A stretch of DNA of 64,000 nt from Cryptomeria japonica (lineage: Eukaryota > Streptophyta > Pinopsida > Cupressales > Cupressaceae), in NCBI RefSeq assembly GCF_030272615.1, contig NC_081414.1, positions 231,695,733 through 231,759,732 on the forward strand, given 5' to 3'. The notes beneath the pieces are model-generated. The model saw only the letters and a program-made list of their open reading frames with translations, did no database searches and was not told the origin of the DNA. Positions within the stretch are counted from its first letter, which is position 1. Each line of letters begins with the position of its first letter. Made by a program: the position numbers and the translations under genes. Positions 1 through 11,390 of this stretch are shown here, piece after piece.

Positions 1-605
1 GGGGCAAAATCAAAATTTCCTTTGTTATTCACCATTTGTTCCTCTGCATGAGAGGAGGATTGTTCATACTAGGAGGGTATGCTTATTTTTCTTTCAAACA
101 AAATGGTTATCTTTCTTGGTCACACAAGTGGATGCAACATGACCCACTTTACTACACAACTTGCAAACAATCAGAAGATCGTCAAGTTCCAATTTTCTGA
201 TTCATTTACCATACTTAGAAGATAAAATGACCTGGGTAGGGAGCACTTTATTTTTATCCACTAGCACATCAAATCTTACATACAACAAATGTTTCATGGA
301 TTTAGTGATAGATCAATATCATAATATTATCCAAAAGAGTTGCCAATGGACATAAGAATCTTGACACTCCAAATTTCGAAGGGCAACCCTAATAGTTGAA
401 TGCACTCAAGGATCTTGAAATCATTTAGAGGGTTGAAACTAGGAGACCACTTAGAGAGAGAGGGAAGTCATTTAGGCCTAGGAACCAGGGACCCTAAAGA
501 AGAATTCCTAGAGCAATCTTCAATAACATAAGAGGAAAAGAGGAAACAATTGTTTGTCATTGTATTTACCTTGAATTTTCCTCTTAGTTTCCAAACTTAT
601 AAACC
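1..605 (-). pseudogene. LINE-type ORF1 remnant, DUF4283 and zinc knuckle (3' part)
   Basis: The minus strand translates, across several stops and at least one frameshift, into a DUF4283-like segment. It shows a PWF/W-P-FNPL block near 430-500, then a 'LLGLPFEIW' block and an 'IGNSFG' block, and ends in an intact CX2CX4HX4C knuckle (CKLCSKVGHVASTC) at about 122-165. This order (DUF4283 followed by zf-CCHC_4) is typical of plant non-LTR retrotransposon ORF1 and related nucleic-acid-binding proteins. It is the downstream part of a frame whose earlier pieces lie at 1,680-2,016 and 48,060-48,070. The protein continues beyond the left edge, so no ORF2 (endonuclease/RT) can be seen. It could instead be a DUF4283 host protein; the decay makes it non-functional either way. 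Confidence 0.7.
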
Positions 606-1679
606 CATCTTTTGATAGTGTTTGTATTATGGGAAAATTAATCATATTTAATCAGATTTAATAGAGTAAACCACTAATACTCTAATCTAATTAGCTAATC
701 CATAAACACAATGAAATATACAATAGAAATCAATGATATTAAAAGTTAAACACATAAAACTCCCTCATTTACTCCATTCATGGTTTCCATTGCTCTTCTT
801 CATCATTGTGATTGTGTGGCTCTAAGTGTTGCGCTGGGATTCCTGCATAAACATTGCACAATAATTTTGAAGATAGTGGTTATTGAAATGGGGAGGATTG
901 AGGTGAGTTTATAGATTCTGGGAGGAGATATTGAATGGTTGGGATGAATTTAAGAACAAAATCAATCATTGGTTGAGATTAGTTGAGACATAATTAATTG
1001 AGAGATAAACTCATTTGATTGATGAGTTGACTAGGTTGATTGATCAGATGATTGAATGGATTAATCAGTGAATTGATTTGATTTAAGAGATAACTGAATT
1101 GATTGATATGATCTAAAAAGTTAATTTGGAGTTAAAAAAGGTAATTGAGGAGTTAATTGAGTAAACTGAGGAGATGATTGAATTGATTGCCCAATCAAAC
1201 TAGAAGTCAGTGGCAGTTAGAATTTCAACATTTGTTGTAAGAAATTGATTTGAAATTCAATTTTGATTTTCATTTGAGTTGAATGTTGATTTTCAAAATC
1301 ATAAAATGAAAAACACATTTTATGAAATTAAGTGAAATTAGAATTTTTGAATTTTGAATTAGAAAAGAATCTATTAGCCAATTAAATCATTTAAAGAAAT
1401 TATTTATAGGAACGTACAAATTTAATTTAATTAAATAATAAATATTATTTAATTAAAGGTATTAAAAATAATAAAATTATTTAATTAATATAAAGAGGAG
1501 GTTAAATGATTAATTGATTTAAAATGAAATTGAATAATTAGTAAGATTGAAATGTGATGATTAAATTAATTTAGAGGAATAAATAATTAACTTAATTAAA
1601 TAATTAAATAATTAAATAATTGTTTAATTAATAAGAAATAATTAGTGCATTTGCCATGAGAGATATTTAGGTGTCTACA
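606..1679 (-). mobile_element. LTR of a Tat-related retrotransposon (probably solo)
   Basis: The right end reads GGTGTCTACA at 1,670-1,679, the same terminus as the Tat LTR that ends at 3,301. On the minus strand the LTR therefore starts TGTAGACACC. The body is AT-rich with runs of ATTAATTAAAT at 1,380-1,640 and TTGATTGAT-like repeats at 950-1,180. It separates two pieces of the same DUF4283 frame. The left boundary is uncertain: I did not find a convincing target duplication, so 606 is an estimate. Confidence 0.45.
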
Positions 1680-2016
1680 ATTGATATTTGCAAAATCTTC
1701 AAACAACCAAACCCTCTAGCAATTTTGAATACTCAATAATCTCAACCTCAAGCTCCTACACACAGCTGGAAACCTTTAGAAGAGGAGAAAAAATAACCAA
1801 AGGAGGGACAACTGTAGAAAAAGGCTCAACCTCCAGCATAGGATCTGGAGAAGAGACCCTAGAAACACCAAATCTCTCATCTAAAACAACTTGAAACATG
1901 AGATCCACATTATTTAAGGTAGAAACATCCCTACTTGAACCCTAAGGTCAACCTCAGCAAGGGAATGAGAAATTTTTTTTACTCTTCATCTTCATAGCCC
2001 TATCATTAGTTGTATC
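1680..2016 (-). pseudogene. LINE-type ORF1 remnant (5' part)
   Basis: The minus strand holds a mostly open frame of about 80 codons, with two stops, that includes 'VDLMFQVVLDERFGVSRV' and a Pro/Val-rich stretch. Its upstream end joins in phase with the ATG at 48,070 once the Tat element and one copy of its target duplication are ignored. Its downstream end would continue into the DUF4283 segment left of 606. I assign it to the same gene by continuity, not by a recognised domain. A frameshift is needed near 1,950. Confidence 0.5.
2012..2016. repeat. Target site duplication, left copy, of Tat element
   Basis: GTATC directly precedes the LTR terminus TGTGAGCTC at 2,017. It matches GTATT at 48,060-48,064 at four of five positions. 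Five bases is the usual duplication length for LTR elements. Confidence 0.6.
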
Positions 2017-3301
2017 TGTGAGCTCCAAATTGTGGAATCTGCAAGAGAATCAAACAACAAACAAACACACAAATGAAACATTATGCTAGTTAGAAATCCC
2101 AAATAGAAACTAAACTAGCTTCAAAATCAAGAACTCAAGCATGTCTCATGTTCCTCTATCTGCAAGGATCCTTCAAATCAAGGTGGCTCTTAGCTTGGAA
2201 GAGCACTTGATCTCTAGGATGACTACATAAAGAGTGAGAGATATGTATGATTCTAAGATCTAAACAGAATGCAACTAAGATCTTAGTGATATGCTAAATG
2301 GATATGAAACTAGATATGTTACCAAAATGAGAAGATTAGTATGAGATTAAGCTAGCATGGGAATGTTATGAAGATGAGATTGATCTAGTATGGAAAATTT
2401 TTTAGCATGATATACTAAAACATGATGAAATCTATGCTATAATACAACTAAGATGATCTAAAAATGCTAAGAGAAGACAATGGAGCTCCTTAGTAACATG
2501 CACAAAACAATTTAGCTATAGATTGGATGCAAAATGAAGATGTATATTGGATATGAGACAAGGGCTCATCTTATAGAGTTGAAGAATTAGAAATGGATGG
2601 CCAAGATTGATTACCAATCAAGGGTCAAGATTGAAGGAGAACTGTGGTTCCAAGTTGAAAGACTTAGCCTTGTGACAAATGTTACAAGGGGAAGAGGGTG
2701 AGGATCAATGTGGTCCCAAATTTGTAAGCTTAGCCTTGTGACAAGTGTCACAAGGAGGAGAAGGTGAAATTTCAATGTGGTCCCACCTTGGGAGAAGGGG
2801 GATATGTGCTCACACATGTGTGAGCAACCTAGGAAGAAAAAAAATGGATTAATTAGGATACTGAAGGGATTAGATAGGTTCTAGAAGGATGCTTAGGAGG
2901 CAAATGGGATATGTAGGATTTTGCAAGTGGGTGAGGGAAAATAGGATTTTTAGATGAATTAAAATGATTTAATTTAGTCAAAAGGGATGTAACTTGCATT
3001 TGTAAGATTTTCAAGTGGGGGGGTTTACAAATAAATTTTGATTTATTTAGATGCAAAGGGGATTTTAATTAAATGTAGATTAAATTAAAATGGGAAAGGG
3101 AATAAATGGATATTTTTAATTAAATGTGAATTTAATTAAAATGGCTAGAAGAGGGGTATTTAATTAAATATGAATTTAATTAAATGGCTTAGATAGAAGA
3201 AGGGGATATTAATTAAATCTTAATTTAATTAATATGCGACTAAATGATGATTAAATGAATAAAATCCATTTAATTAGTTGTGTCAGTTTTAGGTGTCTAC
3301 A
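2017..3301 (-). repeat. Tat 3' LTR (1,285 bp)
   Basis: It starts TGTGAGCTC and ends GGTGTCTACA (TG...CA). Positions 2,017-2,720 match 34,180-34,599, 41,342-41,445 and 47,778-47,965 closely, apart from the insertions there. About 490 bp (roughly 2,720-3,205) are missing from the right-hand copy. The 3,060-3,270 stretch is rich in TTAATTAAAT repeats. Confidence 0.85.
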
Positions 3302-3316
3302 TTTTGCCCCTCTTTG
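3302..3316 (-). other. Polypurine tract of Tat element
   Basis: On the minus strand CAAAGAGGGGCAAAA abuts the LTR start TGTAGACACC. This is the expected site of plus-strand DNA priming and fixes the orientation of the element as minus. Confidence 0.8.
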
Positions 3317-6169
3317 AAGTGACGTGTGACCACATGTTGATTCAAAGAAATTGTTCGATATGTCGTCAAAATTATCGATATGATGTTGGTGTCAAAATTG
3401 TTGATATGAAAAATTGGCTCGATATAAAATTTGTTGATAGAACTAATGTCGATATGAGACTATTATGAAATTGATGTCGATGTGCCCCCTCGAGAGATAA
3501 ATTGAGAAAAAATACGATTTCCGGTGTAGTGGCACAATGTGGGACAATTTTCAAAAGTTTGGACGATTTAATTTTTTTGAATTTTTATTTGTCAATAAAT
3601 TTTATTGAAATGAATATTAAAGAAATGAGGAAGACTAATGTGGGCATAGCATGTACATGCCTGACATGTCCACCAAGGTCGTGTTGGTATGAATCTTGAT
3701 TGTCGATATGGGTCAAGTGTTAATATGTTTCAAAGGTTGATATGGGTCAAACTAATATGAGTCCCGATTCGATACGGGTCCTGATTGTCGATATGAGTCT
3801 TGATTTGATATGGGTCCTGATTGTAGATATGGGTTAGTTGTTGATATGGGTCAAATGTCGATAAGATGCATGATATGCGTTATTGATTGACTGATTGCGA
3901 TATGTTGCTTGATTTCGAAATGGAACTCTGGTTGATTGATTTTTGATATGAAACTAGATTTCAATGTGTTGCTTGGTTGATTGATTTTTGTTGATTGATG
4001 GTTTTTCGATATGGAACCTAGATTAATTGATTTTCGATATGGATGATGATGCACAAATCATTTTACCTTTGATGACTCCCTCGATATGTACATTGTTGTA
4101 TTTTGATTGATGTTGCTTGATTCATAGACTTTGTTATTGATATGAGATCCAGGGACTTTGGACTTTTATTTGTTCTGACATATATCTTTGAGTTTCTTTT
4201 GGATTGGCATGGGTCACACATGTGTAGGATGTTATGGTACTAGATATGCTTCTACATGTTTATGAATGCTTTTATGAGCTATGTTATATGCTTTGATAAT
4301 GCAAATGATTATCTACGTGATGCGTGTGATTATGTGATGCCATGATCTATATGCTTTGTAAATGATATGATTAAGATTTTTTGATAATTATGCCTAACTA
4401 TATGTTGTTGCAGGTGATATGAATGTATGTCTTTTATTGTGCTGCTAGATGTAATGCATGTATGTATAGGGATGATCATGTAAATGCATTCATGTTTTGG
4501 TTCTTGTTACAAGCTATTGATTTGATGTGTAAAATGTTTTGATATGATATGATATGGAAATGTTCATGTATGTTCATGTATTTTGATATGAGATGATAAT
4601 GGTAATGCATCTAATGTAATTTGTTTTGGATGTGATGCGAAATGATAATGATGTGATATGAGACTATATGAGATGTTTCTTGAAAATGAGATCTAGATGT
4701 AATGCCACTAATGCACTCTTAAAATGTTATGAAAATGTACATGTAACTAAATATAATGGATATGAAGAGAATTCCTTTTTTCCTAAGGATATTCTAAAAA
4801 TGTAATGATAATGCATAATGCGTTATAAAAATGTAATGATAATGCACCTAAATCATGATATGATAATGAAATCTAATGCAACTGCAACATGATGTGATAA
4901 TGCACCTAAATGCATATTAACATGATAATGATAAATGATAATGCAATCTAAATGCAGATTAAAAAGATAATGAGAATGATAATGCAATCTAAATGCAATC
5001 TTATCATGATATGATAATGCAGCTAATGCAAAACTTAATATTCATTCTCCTTCTCAATGTTGTCACCTGTTTTGATGAAATTGTCAATTCTTCCCTATTT
5101 TTTTCATCATCGAGCCTTGATTTGTTGAAAGTTGATACAAGCGTCATGGTATATTTGAACCATAACAACTTGAGTATAACTTAAATGGATTTTGATATTG
5201 CAAGATGACACAAATGTCAAGGTATAATTAAACCAAGAAGACCTGAGTGTTGCTTGCGTTAAACAAACAAGAGTTAACCTTAGTCCCATACAAATCCAAA
5301 ATTTCTTCAGTGATATGTTACTCGATCGCATCGTAAGACAAATTTTCATAGTAGAAGGTTTCGCTCCCAAACAACAGACAAGGAAAACATCACATTCCTT
5401 CCTTGCTTCTCTAGTCATTGAGACATCCTTGAGTTGCTTAGGAGATATAATAAGCAAAAAATTACAACCATAAGTAAGCATGCATGCTATCGAAAATGTA
5501 CTCTTGTCAAGTAAAACATCTTGCAAATAGATCGTTTGTTCAGTTCAAATCAGTTCAATTCCTAGATGTTTATCCTCTTTGAATCGTTGTAGTCACTGTT
5601 GGTTATTTTGATCTATGTTGTCTTGCTACATGTTGGGTCTGATGTTTAAAATTCTCAAGGTGAAATGCCCCCAATGAGGTCAGGATTTTGCCCCTTGCTG
5701 CCAATAGTACTTCGATATGGATATGCATACTGATCAACAAGCCATGGTGGGATATGATTCAGATAATCATGGACAATGACTTCGCTAAGTATGTCCAGGA
5801 TAATGTTGCATGTACAAGTGTTATGTGATGACTATTGGTTTAGATCAGATGGAGCCAAAGATATGATGTGAGTATCGATAGATAGAAGAGATTCTCTCTC
5901 ACAAATATCATTTGTTGCTAGGTTTTCACCACTTGTTTTTATTGCACTTTTTCATTGTTTTCAATTTTTTTTTATATATATATATTTCTTGATTTTTTAA
6001 TATTTTTTTTTTGTGTTTTTCTTGATTTTTTTAAATTTTTGTGTGTCACAGGGCGCCTGTTTGCCAGGTTTTCACCCTAGTGATGATTTTTGATACTTTT
6101 TGATTTTATTTTTTTGCTTGATACATGCATTGGATGAATCAAGTGTAGAATTTCTTCTGATGGATTTTG
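3317..6169 (-). other. Tat 3' non-coding region with low-complexity repeats
   Basis: No recognisable protein. Positions 3,690-3,870 hold a run of diverged GATATGGGTCCTGATTGT-like units. Positions 4,240-5,050 are built from GATAATGCA/CTAAATGCA-type repeats. A T-rich tract lies at 5,940-6,030. A 139-codon minus-strand open frame at 5,107-5,526 has no recognisable motif and I do not call it a gene. Confidence 0.6.
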
Positions 6170-7290
6170 TTGGTCGACTCCTTAAGCATGCCCCCTTCTA
6201 AAGTTGATAACGGATATGCTCTCGATCCATAAGCTGATATGATAACAAGGGGCCCTAGTTAGTTGGGTTCAAATTTCCCTTTCTTTTCTTGATCTTGTTG
6301 ATTCCGGGGGTTTTCCTTTAGAGGACTAGGTCACCAACTTTGAATGCTTGTGTGATGACCTTGTGATTGTAGCTTCTGCACATTCTTTGTTGATATGCCT
6401 TGAGATGATCAAAGGCACGTTGTCGATGTTCATCTAGTAGCTCGAGCTCTTGCAGTTTGTTGACTTGATACTCCTATTCTGGAATGAAGCCTTTCAATAA
6501 CACTTAGAGTGATGGAATCTCTACCTCAATAGGTAGGATAGCTTCGGATCCATAAACCAATGAGTATGGTGTAGCTCCTGTAGGTGTGTGGATACTCATT
6601 TTATAGGCCCAAAGTATAGGATTGAGCTAGATGTGCTAGTCTTTACCAGCATCATTCACTATCTTTTTGAGGATTTCAAGATTGTCTTGTTTGAGGCCTC
6701 TTCTTGGCCATTCCCTCATGGATAATAAGGTGTCGAAAAGTGATGTTGGATATGGAATCATTCACAAATCTCTTGGACATCTTGATTTTTGAAAGGTCTT
6801 CCATTATTTGTGATAATGGAACTAGGGATGTCGTATCGACAGTTGAGGTAATTCAGAATGAAGGAAGCTATATGTTTGTCGGTCACTGTAGTCAATGAAA
6901 CTAACTCAATCCATTTGGTGAAGTACTCGGTGGCCGTGATGATAAACTTGTGTCCATTCAATGAAGAAGGATGATTTTTTCCCACTAGGTCAAGTCCCCA
7001 TTGATAGAAAGGCCAAGATGTAGTGAATGGTTGCAACTCTTGCGTCAGTGCATGTATGAGGTTACCATGAATTTTACACTTAGGACATTTCCTAGAAAAT
7101 TGATAGGACTCTTTCTCCATTGTCGGCCATTAATATCCCATCCTTAGGAGTTTTTTAGCAAGAGTAGGACCACTTGAATACATACCACAAATACCTTCAT
7201 GAAGGTCATGTAAAGAGGAATCAAATTTGTTACGATCGAGGCATCGAAGAAGAGTACCATCAAGACCTTAACGATAAAGCGTGTTAGCAG
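6170..7290 (-). pseudogene. Tat integrase, broken
   Basis: The minus strand encodes an integrase with several stops and frameshifts. An HHCC-like segment lies around 7,060-7,280, including 'CPKCKIHGN'. The core follows, with 'WGLDLVGK', 'FIITATEYFTKWIE' and 'SSIITNNGRPFKNQDV' (6,760-7,020; the second Asp of the catalytic triad reads Asn). A 'GNGQ-E-SNK' block carries the catalytic Glu near 6,690, and a C-terminal 'LVYGSEAILPIEVE'-like stretch follows. It lies downstream of RNase H, the Ty3-gypsy order. Integrase joins the retrotransposon cDNA to host DNA; this copy cannot do so. Confidence 0.85.
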
Positions 7291-7324
7291 TTACGATGTA
7301 GTGGGTTGCTTGTCGGATAAAGAT

Positions 7325-7935
7325 TCATTTTTGGTTACGAGATAGGTTGGGTGGGAGGGTATTGTCTGTGAGATAGGCATAGATCTTTCCATATAGGGGG
7401 GAATCAGAACCGTTTAGAGCACAAATATCTTGGGATTCTGAATTGTTATTGGTCGAGGAAAACAATTGCTCCACCAGGAATTCATAGAAATTATGTTTAT
7501 CTAGAATTTGTAGGAGTAAGATGATAGTGGCCATCGCATCAACAACTCTATTGTCCAACCTTGGAATCTTCTCAAAGGTGATGTCCACAAAGCACATCTT
7601 GAAATCATCCACCATTCACTTGTAGGGCATCAACTTATCATCCTTTGTCCGATAGTCATCATTGATTTGATTGATAACTAATTGAGAGTTCCCATAGACT
7701 CTCAACTCTTTGATTTTCCATGCCATGACTACTTTGATACTAGTCACCAGAGCTTTGTACTCGCCAATGTTATTGGTGCACAGAAACATCAATTTGTAGA
7801 ATCTTGGAATCGTATGTCCTTCTGGAGTAACAAATAGGGTGCCAACACCTAATCCATGTTGGGTATAGGATCCATCAAATTAAAGGGTCCATTGCTCGGG
7901 CGTGATAGTGAGTACATCTGTATCTATAATTCCAA
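7325..7935 (-). pseudogene. Second (archaeal-type) RNase H of Tat pol, broken
   Basis: The minus-strand translation shows an RNase H fold pattern separate from the one after the reverse transcriptase: an FDGSYTQHGLGVG start near 7,880, then 'NNIGEYKAL' with the Glu near 7,760, then 'RVYGNSQLVINQI' near 7,700, then 'IPRLDNRVVDAMA'. A stop lies near 7,620. An extra RNase H between the first RNase H and integrase is a known hallmark of the Tat lineage and is thought to replace a degenerated first module. Recognition is by motif spacing; the frame is interrupted. Confidence 0.75.
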
Positions 7936-7989
7936 TTGTAGTGGGTGTTGGTCTAGGAGCGGTGCTTCGGCCAATTGATCTGCAATTGC

Positions 7990-8510
7990 TTGTCCTTTCA
8001 TGACCCGTTGTTTGGTGTATTGAATGTTGAACTCACTTAAGATCATAAACCATTTAGCTAGCCTCCCCGTGAGAGAAGCTTTGCTGAGTAGATATTTTAG
8101 TGGATCAATCTTTGCTACCAGCTAGATTGTATGGGCTAGCATATAGTGGCGAAACTTTTGAGAATCGAACACCACTGCTAAACAAGCCTTTTCAGTGAAT
8201 GTATAGTTGAGTTCGTATCCCTTCAATGTTCTGTGATTTAGTAGATAGCCCTTTCTTTTCCCGCTGGATCTTCTTGTGCTAGTAGTGCCCCCAGTGACAC
8301 TTTTGTTGCTGATATATAGAGGATAAGTGGCTTGCTCACTTTCGGTGGTGCCAAAACTGGTGAATTCATCAGATATTGTTTGAGCTAGTAGAATGATTCT
8401 GCACACTTGTCTTCCCATCTGAAAGGTACATTCTTATGAAGTATATGGTTAAATGGGAGACATTTGTTGGCTAATTGAGTAATAAATTATCTGATGGATT
8501 GTAGCCTTCC
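7990..8510 (-). pseudogene. First RNase H of Tat pol, broken
   Basis: This segment directly follows the reverse transcriptase. The minus strand gives the connection-type stretch 'NSPVLAPPKVSKPLILYIS', an altered 'GALLAQED' region with a frameshift near 8,290, then 'LNYTFTEKACLAVVF' and 'KFRHYMLAHTI', ending with 'GRLAKWFMILSEFNIQY'. These are the usual Ty3-gypsy RNase H blocks. Several stops and frameshifts (near 8,120, 8,290 and 8,425) inactivate it. The module normally degrades the RNA strand of the RNA-DNA hybrid during reverse transcription. Confidence 0.8.
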
Positions 8511-9428
8511 CTATAGAGATCTCAATTGGCTGATGTTTTTAGGAGGTGGCATCTCCATGATTGCTTGTACCTTTGCTGGATCCACCTCGATTCCCTTTTC
8601 TGAGACTATGTATCCCAAACATTTTTCGGATGTGACACCGAAAACACACTTTTTAGGATTAAATGTGACATTGAATTGTTCAAGTATTTGAAAGATTTTA
8701 TCTAGAATGTCCAAGTGTTCCACTCTTGTGAATGATTTGGCTAGCAAGTCATCCACATAATCTTCCATAAAAGTGTGCATCATGTCGTGGAAGATTATTG
8801 TCATGACCCTCTGATAAGTTGCACCAGCATTTTTCAATCCAATAGGCATCATGTTCCAACAATAGGTACCCCACAAACATGTGAATCCAATTTTATCCTG
8901 ATCTTCTGGAGCTATCTCGATTTGGTTGTAGCTAGAGAAACCATCCATGAGGAATAACATAGCATGTCTGGCGGTTAGATCAACAATGGTGTCAATGCTT
9001 GGCAAAGGAAAATCATCCTTTGGACAAGATTTGTTGAGATCTCTGAAATCTGTACAAATTATGATGCTTTTATCTAGTTTAGAGATTGGCACAATGTTAG
9101 AGATCCATTCCGCATAATCGATGGGTCGGATGAATCCTACATCTAGTAACTTCTTCAGCTCTACTTTTACCAATATGGCATCATGTGGGCTCATCTTCCT
9201 TAATTTTTGTTTGACAGGTTTAGCTCCAGGAGTGATGGACAAGTGATGCATGATGAGATTTGGATCTACCCCCGGCATGTCTGCATAAGACCAAGCAAAA
9301 ATGATTTGCTTCTCCTTGAAGAATCTGGCAAAGTCCATTTTTTCCTTTTCTGTTAGTGATTCTACCAGATCTATGGTTCTGGCTACTGGTTCAGTGTAGA
9401 TATTTAGTGATTGAGTTGGCTCAATCAA
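8511..9428 (-). pseudogene. Tat reverse transcriptase
   Basis: A 305-codon open frame covers almost the whole reverse transcriptase domain. It shows the N-terminal 'FAWSYADMPGVDP', 'LRKMSPHDA', 'DFRDLNKSCPKDDFPLP', 'FLMDGFSSYNQIEI' and 'YVDDLLAKS', the catalytic Y-x-D-D box near residue 220, followed by 'LGYIVSEKGIEVDP'. The YVDD-LAKS form is usual in the Tat lineage. This is the best preserved part of the element, but it is open only within this block; the polyprotein upstream and downstream contains stops. I therefore list it as part of a broken pol gene. Confidence 0.9.
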
Positions 9429-10564
9429 TATTGGTGACCTCTCTTGATAATGTTCAGGAAGAGTTTCAAGTCTCCCATCTTCAGGTGCCTCAAGGAGGTT
9501 TTTACCATTAGATGCGTCCTTTTTTTTTTACTTTTTTTGTGATATAATACCGTCATTAGATGGTTTTCACCATTAGATTGATTTTTGATTTTTTTCATTT
9601 TGTGACTAAGAGACTTGGCACTCCCTAGATTGCAGATATCATTATGTGGTTCACTGGTGGAGCATGTTTCTGGGTTAACAGAGCAGAGGTATTGAACAAT
9701 GGCCTCATCATTTTGGAATATTGGTATATTGTTCTCATGTTATTACCAGTCTATAAGGTCAGGATATATGAGTGGTAGCGAGTCATTTGGTGGGTGAAGA
9801 TCAGCTGTTGTGAGGGTCATGATAGAGACATTGTCATAATTGTCTGGGGCATGGGTGAGGTTTATAAAAGTCTCAAGGTTTTCAATGGTACTCTTGTCGA
9901 TATTGCCTCTTTCGTATTGAAGTTTTTCATTCTCACTAGCCTCATAAATATGTTGTGGTCCGAATTCAAATGATCTAGAGCTCTAGCCTTGTCCCTCATA
10001 AGGAATGGGTGTTATGCATGGATTGTATCCACTCCAATATCCTCTATAATATTAGAACAAGTGTCCCACTCATACTCATTGGAATCTATTTCAGAATCGT
10101 TGTCCAAGGTTACCCCACTAAATCTGATAGGGATGTTGTATTGTGAGAAAAGATCACTGCTAATGGATACAAGTAGGGTGGTTTGTTCTGATTCAGGATC
10201 TATGGTTGTTTTTATTCTTTGGATTTTCTCATACACAGTTTCCCTTCTTTGAGTAGCAATCTCCTCAAGTTGTGGCTCAGAACTAGTTTGATCAAGTTCT
10301 TATACATGATGTACTTTCATATAAGAAGCTTCCTCCCTTTGGATAGAAAGTTCTTCTTGTTGCTTCTCATTTTCTTCACGCTCTTGTACTTTTCTTGTCT
10401 TTCTTGTTGTGTGGTGTAGCACGTCTTTCCATGAGTCTTCGTTATGTGTTATATTCTCTCCATTGGGGTTTCTAATGGTGATTTCTCTTTTGCACAGGTT
10501 GAATATGTTGACCATACCCAAATCCTGATTTGTCTTTTGCAAGTTGTGAATGGGGTTGTATGGG
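9429..10564 (-). other. Tat pol linker between G-patch and reverse transcriptase, no clear domain
   Basis: The minus strand has short open stretches (for example 10,300-10,542, Glu/Lys-rich) separated by stops. A T-run (TTTTTTTTT) sits near 9,520. I see no conserved catalytic motif. It lies where a protease-RT linker would be expected. Confidence 0.4.
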
Positions 10565-10650
10565 TTCTAGGATGCCTTCTTGATGCTTTCCAATACATTC
10601 TTTTCCTTTGTATCCCATGCGTTTCATGATTCTGAACCCATTTCCATACT
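10565..10650 (-). other. G-patch-like motif in Tat pol
   Basis: The minus strand reads YGNGFRIMKRMGYKGK, then, after one divergent residue pair, an IG-K-QEGI block. The spacing (G-x2-I/M-M-GY-G-G-x-GK-QGI) is that of a G-patch, an RNA-binding/helicase-activating motif found downstream of the protease in some plant gypsy elements and in certain retroviruses. It lies between the protease (11,020-11,390) and the RT (9,428 downward), as expected. A second, independent G-patch occurs in gene C of the hAT element. Confidence 0.6.
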
Positions 10651-11019
10651 ACTATGTTGGAACAACCACTTCTATGGCATCAACTCTGATTTCTTCCTCC
10701 TCCTTGTATAGCCAGCTGAGAATGTCTTTGTCATTTGATTCTTTAGCCAATGTGCCCATTTGGATAAATTTACCATCAAAATTCTTGATGGGTTGTGCTT
10801 CCTGATGTCTTGATGTGGAAGGTTATCCATGAGACCTTGGTGAAGTTGGAAATTTAGATAGACATAGGGGTTCAAAAGAGTATTCCCCCATGCCTTGGTT
10901 CTTTATCTTCATATTTTTCTCAAAGTTCATGGACAACGACTTGAGTTTTTCTTGATGGTTGGATTATGAGGAAGCTTGGGCTTCCCTGTTGTGAGGAACC
11001 AAGACATTTTGTGTTACCC

Positions 11020-11390
11020 CCATAACATTGTAGTATCGAAAAGGGTTAGTATTTGATGATATTGAAATTTCTTGTCTGTTGTAGGGGAACTTGAGACATT
11101 GATGGTACGTGGAAGGTACTTCTTGCATTTCATGGATCTAAGGACAACCCAATAGTATGTTGTATGTTAAGTCTATGTCCAAGACTTGGCACAATGTGTC
11201 TCTTTGCACAGGTCCTACCCTAATGGGTAGTACCACTGTTCCCTCAGATGACCTTTCTTCATCATCATAGGCTTTGATAGTGATCTTCTTTTTAGGGTAT
11301 ATAGCTTATTCAGAGAATCCTAATGCACAGATAAGATTTAAGGTACATATATTGAGACCAACCCCTGCATCTATTAGCACTCTTTTCACC
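11020..11390 (-). pseudogene. Tat aspartic protease, broken
   Basis: On the minus strand the sequence continues from gag into 'VLIDAGVGLNICTLN', a retropepsin-type active-site segment (I-D-x-G) in which the residue after Asp is Ala instead of Thr/Ser/Gly. It is followed by 'ITIKAYDDEERSSEGTVVL', 'VGPVQRDTLCQVLD' and 'YNILLGCP', the flap and second-loop blocks of plant gypsy proteases. Stops occur near 11,310 and 11,150. The protease would cleave the Gag-Pol polyprotein; this copy is inactive. Confidence 0.75.

Noticed and set aside
5107-5526. 139-codon minus-strand open frame
   Set aside because: No motif, atypical Cys/Leu/Ser composition, and it lies in the non-coding 3' region of the Tat element.
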